A stretch of DNA of 55,566 nucleotides from Lingula anatina (GCF_001039355.2 NW_019775663.1:178950-234515), one strand, 5' to 3'. Positions 10,611 to 22,404 are shown, counted from the stretch's first letter. Notes: generated by a model not told the origin, from the letters alone. A program made the numbers and translations.

Positions 10611-10765
10611 TATTCCTCCTTTTCCCAAACAAGAAAATGGAATATTTATATGACATTTTTCTTAAAATGTTGTAATTGCCATTGAAATATATACTTGTAT
10701 TACATTATATAGATTAAAAGTTTAAATAACAGTCACGTAAGCTTTTCTATGTAAATTATATACAC
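10611..10765 (-). mobile_element. internal 3' end of a second LTR unit, cut at a contig join
   Basis: This segment matches 7325-7479 base for base as far as I can follow it, and ends at the N at 10766. It makes the contig 6724-10765 begin and end with the same 756 bases. Confidence 0.8.
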
Positions 10766-10766
10766 N

Positions 10767-11398
10767 TATTAATTCCTGCCTTTTACTAAAACACACTGCA
10801 CCACACACACAAAAACGTCAGACTGAAACTAACTCTTCCTACACACAAGACTTCTCCCTAATGCAGTGCCAATTCCTTCGTCAGATCCATCATGTTCTTA
10901 TGGTTATGACTTAAAAGATCCCAATATCTCAGAATGACTTCTACAACAACAAGAAACCCTGACTATACTATCACACAACACAAAAACACATCCCCATCCA
11001 AGCACCTTATTCCTAAACTGAATATATCTTATATATCAGACAAAATTACAATCATAACAATATTAAAATAACTACATATTTCTACAGATAAATACCTTTT
11101 TAAACCTGTTTCGATTTTTTTTCAATATATATACATATTTTACCTTCTTAAATGTGCATATAACATAGTTGTCGGTTCCTTCTATAACCTCAACAATTTT
11201 AATAACAGTTTTCCACTTACCTTAGAACGATACAGTGTTATTTACCTTTCCTCCGATTTTCATCTTGCTTTCCTTTCCTACCTGTTCCTGTGTTTTCTTC
11301 AAAATTTCGCCGCGAAACTGTTGAATGCTGTTACAACCTGGAATCCTTACATTTCTTTCCATGCAGATAATTTTAAGACCAAGGCGAGCTACGCCACT
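10767..11398 (-). mobile_element. leader and internal 5' part of another LTR copy
   Basis: Matches 9331-9984 with scattered substitutions and a ~28-bp deletion near 10963, so it is a distinct copy or allele, not a simple assembly duplicate. It contains the primer site (11396 downward) and the leader ORF at 11246-11362. Confidence 0.8.
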
Positions 11399-12025
11399 TG
11401 TGAGGAACCCACCTAAACCATCCCGGGGCCCCCACATTACATAAAATACCCTTTATAATATTAAAACCCCAGGGTTTGGGCTCAATGGGCTCACAACTTT
11501 GGATAACGCTATCTGTAATACTGCTACGGAGATTCCCAGGTTCCTTGTCTTAAATTCTGCACACGGAAAAGAATGAAACGACTCCATGTTGTAACTTCAA
11601 CAGAATATATTTTGCTACACTAAAAGTTACATGATACAAGTATGACTTCTCTCTCCTTCTCTCTCAACATCCTCCTCTAGATTTCAGTTTTCAGATTTCT
11701 TTATACTAAACTTTATCAGTTAAACTGTCCATCACGTAGCTTAGAAACTGATTGGTTACTTCATACACAAGTCCACCTTCTTCCAGGTGGGCACTCCTAA
11801 TAACACCCTGTAATCTATTTCTAACAGATTACTGGCTTCGAAACAAAGGACATTAAAATTTGAACTGCAAGGTGTGAAGCATTATCTGAACAACTTGTAC
11901 AACTTGGCTTCCCCTGTCTGAATTTTATCAAACAATGGCTTCCTCTGATTGAGTTAATACAACAACATGAATGTAAGTTTTAAAAGTACTAATTACACTT
12001 TTTCTATACACTATGGTTCCTGACA
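11399..12025 (-). mobile_element. LTR (5' LTR of a third copy, with true outer boundary)
   Basis: A 627-bp LTR. The outer end TGTCAGGAACC is at 12025 and beyond it the sequence changes to unrelated DNA, so this is the real insertion boundary. The inner end reads GGTTCCTCACA, followed by the primer site. The target duplication cannot be checked because the other end of this copy is beyond the contig join. Confidence 0.85.
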
Positions 12026-12028
12026 AGA

Positions 12029-12800
12029 TGTAATCTACCCCATTGTGACTTAAATTCTAATCATTAGTTCTGCGATGGGTTTTTCTATGTTTGTTAATAT
12101 TTACGTAGCAGATAAGTTTGTCATGCGGGCTTCCAACGGTATGTTTTTTCTTTATTTATTTTATACGCCATAATACTCATCTGTTTGTAATGGAAACAAG
12201 GGCAAAGCTTTCTAAGACTAGAAAGTAAAATTATTTTAGCCGGTATACTAAAGATGAGATTAGCTAAATGGCGTTTATTTCGATGGATCGAAACATTCCT
12301 TTTTATGTAATAGATGTTTTATAGTTGGTGTATTCATTTGACCACCACGCTTTGAAAACAGTGGACAATGCATTTAATTATACGTTTGTATAGTGTATGA
12401 TTAGGTAATAAAATGCCGCCAGTGTCTGCCTTAGAGTCTGTATTCTACCGAAATAATATAAAATAAACGGAGAAATTCCTGTGTCGCACCTAAAACATTC
12501 AAACAACGCAGTTCTATATCTCTTGTGGGTGAGAAACAGCACTAAAAACAACTGTAATGGATCATCTAGCTCCACATGGTGCTTTACGAATTTGGTTTGG
12601 ATCCATATCAAAACTGGATAACAAATGTTTTGTATGTAGGTCCTTCTAATCGCAATCAAGCTTTAATTTTCAATTATCTGTCTCATGTAAAGTATGTAAG
12701 GCCGTGAACAGTTTAATTGCAAACAAAAATAATATCATAACATTTATCACTGGCATTTTCTGTGATGAATGAGGTTACTATAAGTCAGTCAGCTAGTACA
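12029..12800. repeat. 772-bp dispersed repeat, copy 1
   Basis: This segment recurs, same orientation, at 28025-28798 with roughly 85-90% similarity by eye and small indels. Its ends read TGTAATCTACC and GCTAGTACA, so TG...CA ends raise the possibility of a solo LTR of another family, but I see no target duplication in either copy. ORFs on the minus strand inside it are not conserved in frame between copies. Confidence 0.65.
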
Positions 12801-13375
12801 CTTGCTGAGTAAAAGATATACAGCTTTTATAAGTATATATATGTGCTACATATTACGAAAACCGTGGAACAGGTAGTTTCACTGTAAAGCACATTGAGCT
12901 TGATCTGCAGAAACAAAATTCATGGCATTACTGAAATGTATGATAATCCCTGTGTATTTTAATCCATTCGTCATCGACTGGCGCGTTTTCAAGATAGATC
13001 TTATATTCATTTCCTTCAGTGCAAATGATTCATACGGACTGCCAAGTTCAAAAATTTCAATGCTGCTACTTTTTTCAATTTTTTTATGATCTCCAATGTA
13101 AATTTAATTTTATAACGGGCTGGGAAATGTTATTATTTTGCCAAGGATTTGTAAGGTACTTCTGTTTTCACTGAGGTCGTCTTATGAAAATGATGGGATA
13201 TTTTGGTAATACAGAGATTATCATATATTTCAGTGACCAATAAACAATATTCACATTATAAAAGAGAGTAGGATTCCATGAACAATGGAAAATAACTGGT
13301 AACTATATATCCTGTAAAAAAACATGAACTTATAGCCCAGTCGCTCTCAGGCTTTTGGTGTTGCAAGTTATTTCT
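12801..13375. other. intergenic, nothing recognised
   Basis: AT-rich DNA with no supported exon or repeat. Confidence 0.35.
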
Positions 13376-13497
13376 TTACAGCATATCTGAAAAGTGACAT
13401 GCCTCGTCGTATAGCCTGAGTAAGAAAGTCTGTGAAACATATGAACGCAAACAATCGATATCCTTTGGTGCCTTCTTTCTTGTTTGGAATGGGACTA

Positions 13498-13899
13498 TGA
13501 AAGTTTGTGGTACACTGGGATGGAGGTGACATAAACAAAAGAATACTGCTGTCCATGCCGGAATCACTCGAGGAACTGCCTGTAAGATCACATAGTGCCA
13601 CCGAAGAGAGCAACACACCCAACCAACCATCAACCATTTTTGTCGACTCTGTAACTTCAGCCTGGGAGCATCATATACTCTGGGAGTATCGTCAAAAGGA
13701 AACATCCCCGGACAAATTGCTAAAACGTATCCAAGTTTTCAGAGGAACAATCGACGCCATATGCAGCCTTTCAATCGGTGACCTTGCCCAAGGAGTCAGA
13801 TTGAGCTTCGTTACCTGCCCCGACTTACAAGTTTCAAGGCAATATATCGATATGACTTGCACTGCATATTTTCAGCTCTTTCTGCCCTTTAATGTGTAG
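13498..13899 (+). CDS. unassigned ORF of 130 codons (possible exon)
   Basis: An open frame follows TGA at 13498 and runs to TAG at 13899 in a locally GC-richer island. It starts at a GTG, so no initiator ATG is near its beginning. It contains LEELPVRSHSATEESNTP and WEYRQKETSPDKLLKRIQVF, giving a Ser/Glu-rich part and then a helical part. Two minus-strand frames overlap it (13376-13705 and 13368-13637), one with a well-placed ATG, and I cannot decide which strand, if any, is coding. No family recognised. Confidence 0.22.
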
Positions 13900-15017
13900 T
13901 GAATTGACTTGTGTCATATACTACCGTAGCATTGTAATTACATATTTATGATGATCTCTTTTCAACCCGCATAAGCTACTGCTACTGGGAATGTATAGAG
14001 TAGGAAAGGGGAGGGAAAAATTATATCGTTCGAGATACGGTATGGTACTGTTAAAACTGTACAGCCAATAAATGAGGGGCCTCAAATATCCGAATCCATC
14101 AGACGTGTTCTGGGCATCTCTAAACATAGGATCAAAAAGGTAAGAAGCGTGATTTTCAGCAAAGCCACATGATTGAAAGCAAATGGACTATTTGAATGAC
14201 ACGCTGAAGGTGTTTTGCTACAGGTTTTATATGAGAGCGATTTTAGGTAAAGACATGGTTCTGTTTTACAACGAAGGAAAGGGTGAGTAAATGACCTTAG
14301 ATAGAATTTTTATACGACATTATTAAGTTCCCATGTGTACTAGTATACTACGCGACCACGTCTTACACGTTGCTAGCTGGTACAAAACTGTGGTCTTTCC
14401 ACATATACACATACCCCTGGTGAAAAAGGAGTATAATTCAACATTTGAGTTAAACACAAGTCAACAGGTGTGGGAGAGTTTCAACAATGCCTTCATATAG
14501 TACGCGGCTATGACAGTTAAATCTTGTGCATCTATATAACCTTAAACAGAGATACTGCACTGAAATCTGTCAATAATTAAAACATATTTAAATTATCAAT
14601 GGATTCATTGCATATTGCACCCACATTCAAGTTTACACATATTATTTTTTAGGTATCATATGCTAAGAAAGACCTTAAACTTATCCCTGGAAGGCTAGAA
14701 AGCCATTTTAATTTATTTTTCATTTTAATATATGTCTTTCCGTCTCCATGTTGCACACATTCGATATTCATTCTTTTTTATTATTGAACTTAAGAAATGT
14801 AAATTACAGTATACAATACTTCTTTGTTACCCCTCGCTTACTTCTCTCTCTCACACATACATACATACATACACACATAACTACTACTGATGGCTCATCA
14901 TTTTCATTAATAAATAAGATATTTTGATAAGCACAGCATATTTTTTCTAACACAGATAGCATTCGATGTCCCTAAAGGACAGATGTCCCCCTTTTTTTTT
15001 GATTTAGTGTAATTGTA
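13900..15017. other. intergenic, one short microsatellite
   Basis: AT-rich DNA with a (CATA)n/(CA)n tract at about 14857-14876. Nothing else supported. Confidence 0.4.
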
Positions 15018-15288
15018 TTATTTTACCTGGGAAATTAATAAATTCAATTTCTCGTCATTGTTTCCAAGAATAATATCCGATGCAGAAATATGAATATTGA
15101 CAACCTTTTCATCCCTAAACCACTTTTCAATTTGCTTCCACAAGTTTTTTTGCGAGATCACAATCTACGAATAGATGTTCAATTGTTTCCATCATTGTGC
15201 TACATAAATTGCAATGAGGATTATCAACTATTTTATATTTGAAGAGTAAGTATTTTGTCCCTAGATTTCTATGAATACATCTAAACTT
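15018..15288 (-). pseudogene. LINE reverse-transcriptase C-terminal fragment (zf-RVT type)
   Basis: The minus strand reads KFRCIHRNLGTKYLLFKYKI, then HCNLCSTMMETIEHLFVDC, then, after a one-base shift at an A7 run (15145-15151), KNLWKQIEKWF. The C-x2-C ... ETIEHLF ... C pattern followed by a W-rich helix is the zinc-binding tail found after the reverse-transcriptase domain of many non-LTR elements. An in-frame stop lies just before it and the rest of the polymerase is missing, so this is a dead fragment. The pattern identifies the class, not the clade. Confidence 0.7.
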
Positions 15289-15401
15289 AAACTATCTGAG
15301 TTTGGATTCTTTTATAACGCTTATTGTCACAAATTGCTCCTTCTCTGCTATATTTTTAGGTGGATTTTGTTGCTATCTTTAAAGCCCCTGGTGACCTCCC
15401 T

Positions 15402-15409
15402 CCCCCCCC

Positions 15410-15446
<37 letters not shown>
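15402..15446. repeat. C9-A36 homopolymer
   Basis: Nine C followed by 36 A on the plus strand. It may be the tail of a small retroposed sequence lying to its left on the plus strand, but no matching target duplication is visible. Confidence 0.8.
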
Positions 15447-15448
<2 letters not shown>

Positions 15449-15594
15449 TTCATAGCAATGCTGTGAGTTTTATTGCAGTTTTTCTCTCCAATTTCGAAGA
15501 TGTCTTTTTTTGTACATGGAATCTTGAGAAAAACTTGTGCTTAACCCTCTTGGATCACATATTCCCACATCCAAAGGTGTAGTCCGGTGGCTTA

Positions 15595-17210
15595 AGGAAA
15601 AAATCGTGACATGGCGGATAAAAGCACCAATTTTGGCATGTAGTTATCTTTTGACATTCTAAATCAAATCAGAGCCGTAGCCCTCTCAAACAATTTACCG
15701 TTTGGTCAAAAAATCCAAAATGGCGGCCAATTTATGGAATTCTATAGAAATATGTACATACCCATGTTGATTTTTATCAAATAAATTATTTTCTCATAGT
15801 TTTCCACACCCTAATTACCCATTTTATTCATATATGTCAGATACCAAACAAGTTACCTTGGACTTTTTGAAAAAAATCCAAGACGGCTGTCATATACCAT
15901 AGAAACAGCCATAGGACTACTAGTGCACAACTAATACCAGCTAGAAAGATACGTTGTCCACTATCAAATTGAGTCTGTTTCTCAGATTTTTGTTACCCAC
16001 ATAATATGTTTGTGGTGAGTAACTACGAAGTGTTCTTGGGCATTTTGGAAAATCCAAGATGGCTACCATGTGCCGCTGGAATTCTAGTATACGGGGGATT
16101 CAACTAATGGCAACTGGAAAGATTAATATTCCACTATCGAATTAAGTTTGTTTCTGAGTGTTTTCCACATCCTTTCCACCCACACAATATGTATGTGGTG
16201 AGTAACTAACATGTATTCTTGGGCATTTTGAGAAAAATCCAAGATGGCCGCCATATGTCATAGGAATTCTTCTAGTATTACAAAGGGTAAGAACTAATGC
16301 CAGCTAGGAAAAACATAATTCACTATCAAATTCAGTTTATTTTTTCAGTGTTTACACATTATTATTACACTGCGATACATATCTAGCAGGTAATAAATGT
16401 GTATATTTGATCATTTTGAGAAAATCCAAGATGGCCGTCATTGGCCATAGGAATACTACTGGAATTACAACTGCACATCCATGGTTTTTCATCTACTACC
16501 AGGGTGAAATTGTGTTTGCTTATCAAGTTTTGTCCATCCTTATTAGTCATATGATATATATCTGGTGGTTAAATAGTGTGCATCCTTGGATATTCTGAGA
16601 AAATCCAAGATAGCTACAATTTGACATAGGAATACTAATGGGTGGGTTTCAATTGCTGCTAGAGAGGCATGTGATTCATTATACAATTACATTACCATGC
16701 GTTTGTTTTAAAAATAATTTACGTTTTGCATTCCATTTATTATTACCCCTATGATGTATACCTCGTCTGTAAAGCATGTTTGTATCTTTGGGTATTCTGA
16801 AAAAAATTCAAGATGTCTGCCTTTTGTCATTAGAATATTCGTACACATAATCAAATAATGCCAGAGATACACTGAGTACAATTTAAATATAGTTAACTTT
16901 AGATGGTTTTTAAATGTTTTTCCTTTCATATCCTATTTATCCGTATGAAAGACAATATGTGTGTAGAAAGTGTATCCTTGAGTACTATTCGGAGAAAACC
17001 CAAGATAGCCTCCAGTTGTCATCGGAATATATCATTCAAATGCACATAGGTGTCAATTAATGGAACGGTTCAGAAATGAAATAAAGCCGTTTGATGTTCA
17101 AACATGTTGACATCCTTATTAACCTTACTCTATATAAATCTGGTGTGAAGCAAGTGTGCATCTTGCGTATTTGAGAAAATTCAAGATTGCTGCAATTCAC
17201 AAGCTTTTTA
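15595..17210. repeat. decayed ~180-bp tandem repeat with a YY1-like core in each unit
   Basis: About ten units share the consensus AAAATCCAAGATGGCCGCCA. Cores lie near 15611, 15715, 15880, 16055, 16240, 16427, 16606, 16808, 17000 and 17182, so spacing is about 165-200 bases. Units also share CACTATCAAATT, GTTTGTTTCTCAGTGTTTTCCAC and a GTGGTGAGTAACTAA-type word in the same order. Copies toward the right, next to the DUF288 exon, are more degraded. CAAGATGGCNGC matches the binding consensus of the zinc-finger factor YY1/Pho (family knowledge); whether it binds here is unknown. Confidence 0.8.
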
Positions 17211-17445
17211 GAAGTAAATATTATTTTTTTCTGGAAATTTCCTGGGACTGAAATTTGAACAAATCTGTTTTATTGGAAAGGCTTTTTCCAACAGTAGACT
17301 GACACGTATTGATCACAACGGTAGGGAAAATGTACAGGTCTTATTATTCATCTTCCCGCTGTGTTTAAAAGGGATATTAAAACCATTCATGTAAGTATTG
17401 TTTAATTTTAATCCTATGATCTGGTTACTTTAATTTTCTTTCTAG

Positions 17446-19525
17446 ATATGCCATCAAGGCGGTTGGCCTTTTAACGTTTTTGGGTTTGTTGGCCTACCTT
17501 ACCATCAACCAGAAAAATGCCCTTTCTTACATGGCAAACATTTTGCCAGAAACCAAACAATCGGGCGAGGGCCTAAAATTGAGCTATAGAGCCTTCATGG
17601 GATTACCCAGAAACCTGACCTGTGACAGATGGGTTGTTGTGGATGCAGGAAAACATGCTTCCGCCCAACAGATTGAAAAAGTGTCTGATAGACTACATTT
17701 TCCCTGGTGCGCTATTGTAGTCTCAGATACGTTAACATCGTCACGTTCTTTGCATGTCATTTTACCAAATAAACAAAATGGCATAATATACGTAAATGGA
17801 GTGACTGAATACAGCAGCCTTTTCAAGTCCCCAGTGAGTAGAAAAACGATCGGCTACTTGTTTGCTATAACCAGTGGAGCGACTATGATCTATGACGACG
17901 ATGGAGGAATGGGATATGAATGGTTGGCCTCTAATCCACCCCTTGATAACATAAGTACTGAGGTTCCTCTGGTTATACCAGCAGGCAAAGTGAACTTTTG
18001 GAACCCTTTTTCATATTTCTTCTCTAGAAGTGATGTCTGGCCTCGAGGTTTCCCAGGAAACATGGCCAATCGTCCTGCCTGCAGTGCCCCGCCGGTGCCA
18101 TACGCATTGCGTAATTCGAGCGTAGTACTTGTGCATTATCTCATAGATGGGTATGCCGATGTGCCGGAAGAACTTCTCAAGTCGCCATTGAAATTCGACA
18201 AATCAATCACTGGTCCAGTGGAGGTGCAAGAAGGCACATTTGTTCCCTATAGCCAGTATTCAACGCTACATATGTATGATGCCTTTTGGGGACTTCTAGT
18301 ACCCACTACATGTGAGGTGTCGATATCTGATATTATTCGTGGTTATATCACTCAAAGACTGCTGTGGGATATTAACGGCAGCATGTCGGTCTCACCGCCC
18401 TGGACAAAGAGAACAAACCCACTCCGTCAAACACTGGGGAAAAGCTCTCAAACTTGTAACAAAACTCTTATAGAAATAGTCAATCACTTAATGGCGTGGT
18501 CCAGCAAGTCGCCATCAATTGATGCGAGGTTAAAAGAATTGTATCTACATTTATTCGAGAAAGGGATCATTTTGAAACAAGATCTGGTGCTATTAGACAT
18601 CTGGATAGAGTTGTTGACGGCCGTTGAATATGTCTTCCCGCGAATCCACGTACCAAGCTGGGCTGAAAGAAGGGCGATGGCCAAACCCTGGGACGGTGTA
18701 AGGTTGTGTGTTCATTTCAATCATGTCCCCAACATGCAAGCATTTACAACACTGTATCAAATGTACAGTAGACATTTTAAAGAGATAACATTCACTGGGG
18801 AAGGCACTAGGCAACCGTTTATGGACCCAAGTGTTCATTTTTTGCCCTGTAACGATCAAGAAGGTGGCATTTTTCTGCATCGTTGTCTTCCTAAGCACTT
18901 AACGTATGGTGGGTTTGGGAACAATAGCACGCCATATCTTTTTGTAAGTGATGATACCTTTTTCAATCTTTCATCCTTTTTGTCCTATCGCCGGGATGTT
19001 CTGTGGATATTGGGACCTTTAGAAACACTGGACATTGACGTCACGTGGCCAGATGGGTGGCCTTGGTGGACATTGCCGTACGTTGGCGCCGCGCTGAGGA
19101 AAATCATCGATATTCTGCCTGGAGAATGGAGGGACCACTTGGCCCTCGTGAAAAATTGGACACAATCAGGAAAACGATTGATTTCTAGGTATAACGCAGA
19201 TACTGTATTCATTCCAAATAACCAGTACAAAACACGTTTTATTGAAGTTTTGAAATGGTTGATGGGACCTAACATGCCACGATTATTTGCTGAAGTCGCC
19301 ACGCCATTGCTAGTTGACCTAATAACCACCGAAAAGCCGGACCGACCTGATGTCATTCCATTAAAAAACAATTATCCACATAATGGTCGCAATACCGCAC
19401 TAAAGGCGCGGTCGTGCAATTTACTTCATCCTTTAAAGTTGTCCAAGGAAGAGGATAGGCTTATTTGGCTGTCCATGTTTAAGAGTGTGGAAACGATTTT
19501 ACAGACGCCTCCATTGCTGAACTGA
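17446..19525 (+). CDS. DUF288 / STELLO-like type II membrane glycosyltransferase-like protein, main exon
   Basis: One long exon begins after TTAATTTTCTTTCTAG at 17445 and ends with TGA at 19525. The frame enters in phase 2, so an unseen upstream exon supplies the start. The first residues, YAIKAVGLLTFLGLLAYLTI, form a signal anchor; the rest is predicted lumenal. Numbering from the TTG at 17480: CDRWVVVDAG (49-57) opens the first domain, YLFAITSGATMIYDDDGG (126-143) carries a DXD-like acidic motif, and WPRGFP (187-192) is typical of DUF288. A second domain starts near 405 (VRLCVHFNHV) and has YLFVSDDTFFN (486-496), another candidate metal/nucleotide-sugar site. There are at least seven N-glycosylation sequons. 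Plant STELLO proteins are Golgi proteins that help assemble cellulose synthase; animal homologues have no established role. Total length without the first exon is 692 residues, in the family range. The gene sits directly right of the YY1-motif repeat. Confidence 0.85.
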
Positions 19526-20054
19526 AAAAAATTCAATATGAATTAGATTGGCAATGCCAATACTATGGTATTTCGCCAGAGCTTTTACAGTGTGCTTGCA
19601 TTTTACATGCTGCGAACCACCAGGTTCTCTATGGTATTACTATCTCTGCGGATTAACTAACAGGCCATTTACATTGTGTATTATATAATAGATGGGCCTT
19701 TATTGACAGAAAGTTTTTTATCTATCATCCCTGACGTCAACTCTTGTATATATATGAGACATCAGATAAATTGCCTCGACCAATAGCCTAAGAGACGCCA
19801 GAACATGGCCAGACGTCATTAGAATCGAGATGTATTTGATGGAGAAGTTCATTATTTGCTATACCATATCGATTGTCGAATGTGAGCCCGTCGATAATTT
19901 GGGGAAAGCCTGTTGGGAGAGTATGTGCAGGGAAATATCATCAAAGTGCTGGATCAGTCCACGTTTAAGGTGCAGGCCATGTTCATGGTTTTTGAAAATC
20001 GTTCATTCCGGAACAGAGCGTTAATTGCGCCATAAAATTTTTGCAAATATCTCA
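19526..20054. other. downstream region of the DUF288 gene with promoter-like words
   Basis: Probably 3' UTR at first. Further on, a perfect TGACGTCA (about 19732), a TATATATA run (19747-19755) and a CCAAT word (about 19780) are closely spaced, but no convincing first exon follows. Confidence 0.3.
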
Positions 20055-20336
20055 CTATTTGCAAGAGGTGACCTCAGCAATGTTTACAAATTCCATCATG
20101 ACAACGGCCTTGCTCACAGCTCTCGGCTTTTGGTTGAGTTGTTGCAGAAAGAACATTCTGGGGTTTGAACAAGCATCTTTGAGCTCGAATACTAATTCTA
20201 TTAAGGAGCTGAGGGATGATTCCCAGTGCACAATGCAGGAAAGAATCGTCTCCCTAACAACCTGAAATAACTCTGCCAAGCTGTTATGGAAGAAAGGGAT
20301 AGTATCCTTCAAAACTGACCTGCTTGTTGGATGCAA
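20055..20336 (-). CDS. unassigned ORF of 93 codons (possible exon)
   Basis: On the minus strand a frame contains VLKDTIPFFHNSLAELFQVV, then ELVFELKDACSNP and RAVSKAVVMMEFVNIAEVTS, ending at TAG (20055). Composition is that of a helical protein and better than the plus-strand frame opposite it (20041-20265). It begins with TTG, so an upstream exon would be needed. No family recognised and it may be chance. Confidence 0.22.
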   Translation of the reverse strand: MHPTSRSVLKDTIPFFHNSLAELFQVVRETILSCIVHWESSLSSLIELVFELKDACSNPRMFFLQQLNQKPRAVSKAVVMMEFVNIAEVTSCK

Positions 20337-20659
20337 TTATATCTGCAGATTTGCATATATAATTGCAGTGCCTCATCGGATCGCATGCTACTAGACATGT
20401 GCATTTTGATGCCTATTGCATATCGATTTGAATGCATTAAGTGGTATTTTAAAAGTTTGATGATTATTTTTACTTTTATGGAAAATTACTGTGGAAGGCT
20501 ATATTTGAGGGGTTGCATGTTCTTAATTTAAATAAATGAAGTTAAATATAAATATCTTCAAAGGAAATTGGGCTTTTTTAACCTTAAGTCATCTCCAAGT
20601 TGGTTGATGGAACAAAAAATACTAATCAGACTGCCATGTGATTATTTGTAAACAAACGC

Positions 20660-20762
20660 ACATCAGACACCCTGAGCTTCAGAGATAACTTGACACTAAC
20701 CTCTTCACTATAGCCTATCTTCATCGTGTCAAGTTATCTCTGAAGCTCAGGGTGACATCAGA
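20660..20762. mobile_element. 87-bp fold-back element with perfect 8-bp target duplication
   Basis: CACCCTGAGCTTCAGAGATA... at 20668-20696 (29 bases) is repeated as an exact reverse complement at 20726-20754 around a 29-base loop. The arms are flanked directly by ACATCAGA on both sides (20660-20667 and 20755-20762). Perfect arms plus a perfect 8-base direct repeat are what a recent insertion of a miniature inverted-repeat element leaves; 8-bp duplications are typical of hAT and P-type transposases. A transcript would form a long perfect hairpin. Confidence 0.85.
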
Positions 20763-22404
20763 TTGAAGGTAGAACAACTGAGTGAGTCATCCAGCCGTTT
20801 CGAGGATATGCGACCATAAAATATTAGCCCAAGGAAGCAAAATATAACCGTGCAAGAGTATATTGGATCTAATGTAAAACAAGTCATATCATTTTGAGAA
20901 AAATTAAAAACGAAACATTTATTTTATCTTTTTACTTGCACAGACAATTAAAATAATTAATGTTATTTAAAAACTAATATATAGTGCTAATTTTCCACTC
21001 TGTTTACTGTAGACTTCCAGTAATTTATTGTAATGTTATATTTCTCTATGATTTTTTATAAATGCAATGTATTTGTAGAACAGTTGCTGTTCAGGGACGA
21101 CCTCGATTCCAAATCTGCCACAGTGGCCAAATGCCAAGTGTAGATATGCGTTATTCACCTATTTATAATGTTCGTATTTAAGAATTCTTCAGAGCCATAA
21201 GTCGCCAAATTTTTGGTAAAAGAAATAACCATGCGATTCGTCCATCACGACTTAAGGTGTTCACTATTGCTTTTTCAAAGAATGTGCCTTTTCAATTAAC
21301 AGGCGTTCTTCAAAAGCAATTAGGTCACCAGACACCACACAAAAACACATAGGATAAATACAATATGGCCACACGATACTCCTTGGTATATTGGAACTGG
21401 CCTGGCTATTGGGTCGGCTGAGTAGGAACTTTGTACAGACTTGACATTTGATATGGAATATTTCAGTTTCAAAGGTATGCCTACGTAAAAATGTGTTCTT
21501 TAAAAAACATTCGATCTCATATAAGATATGTGAATGGAGTAGTGTGTAGTCAGGTGTGTAGCTACCAATTAACTGATTACCTTGTCTGTTGCGCTGCTGC
21601 ATTGTGTAATATATAGTGATTTAATCTGATAGTGCACCTTTGGACTGGTCAAAGCTTGGCATTGGCAAGGCATGATTCTGTCAAAAAGAGAATCCATATG
21701 TCGGTATCTACTGCATAAAGAATAGAGAAAATTGAAATTTTGCATGTGAGCGGTCGGTTTAGCAGTGCGAAAAATGAACTATGCAGTATTTTACAAAATT
21801 GTTAACCTGTGGCAGAATGACAATAAAAAGACAGACATTGCCAGACAGATCATTGCGCCAAACGGAGCGGTCCACACGGTTTTATGGAGTAATTCCCAGA
21901 CTGATGTACCTACATAGAGGCCACACCCAATGCATCGAAATCTTACCACCAGGGTACAGGACTCGCTGTCTTTCGAGATATGCTGCTGCAACTAAACAAA
22001 AACCACCCAGTGCGTACAGAGGGAGGCATGCATATAAGACAGGATGATTTAATGCTTAATTCTAAGATATACGTCGTATACCAAAGAAACAGAAAATGTA
22101 ATGGTTAAAAACGAAATAGGATACCTTTTTGTCTTCATTTGTCTGACACAGCCCCCAGGAAAATCAACAAATAAAGAAACGAACCAATTTAAAACGTTGA
22201 AACTGAAATCCTCCTTCCTGTCAAACCACCACTGTATAAAGTACATGTCAAGGTGTTCTTTATCTAAAACACAGTAACTGTGCGCCAGGATGCTGAGAGG
22301 CAACGGATAAGCAAATGCATTTACATTTCAAAAGTTCAGAAGTTAATACGCAATCTTAAACCAAAAAGGTCATGGCGAAAATTTAAGTGTATATTATCAC
22401 CCGC
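20763..22404. other. intergenic, nothing firm
   Basis: Several ORFs of 66-112 codons occur on both strands but overlap each other and lack splice support or recognisable motifs. The right end is presumably the 3' UTR of the first EF-hand gene. Confidence 0.35.

Noticed and set aside
20041-20265. Plus-strand 74-codon ORF
   Set aside because: It overlaps a better composed minus-strand frame; neither has splice or homology support, so only the minus one is listed, at low confidence.
21781-22047. Basic 88-codon ORF
   Set aside because: No motif, overlapped by an antisense frame of similar length, AT-rich surroundings.
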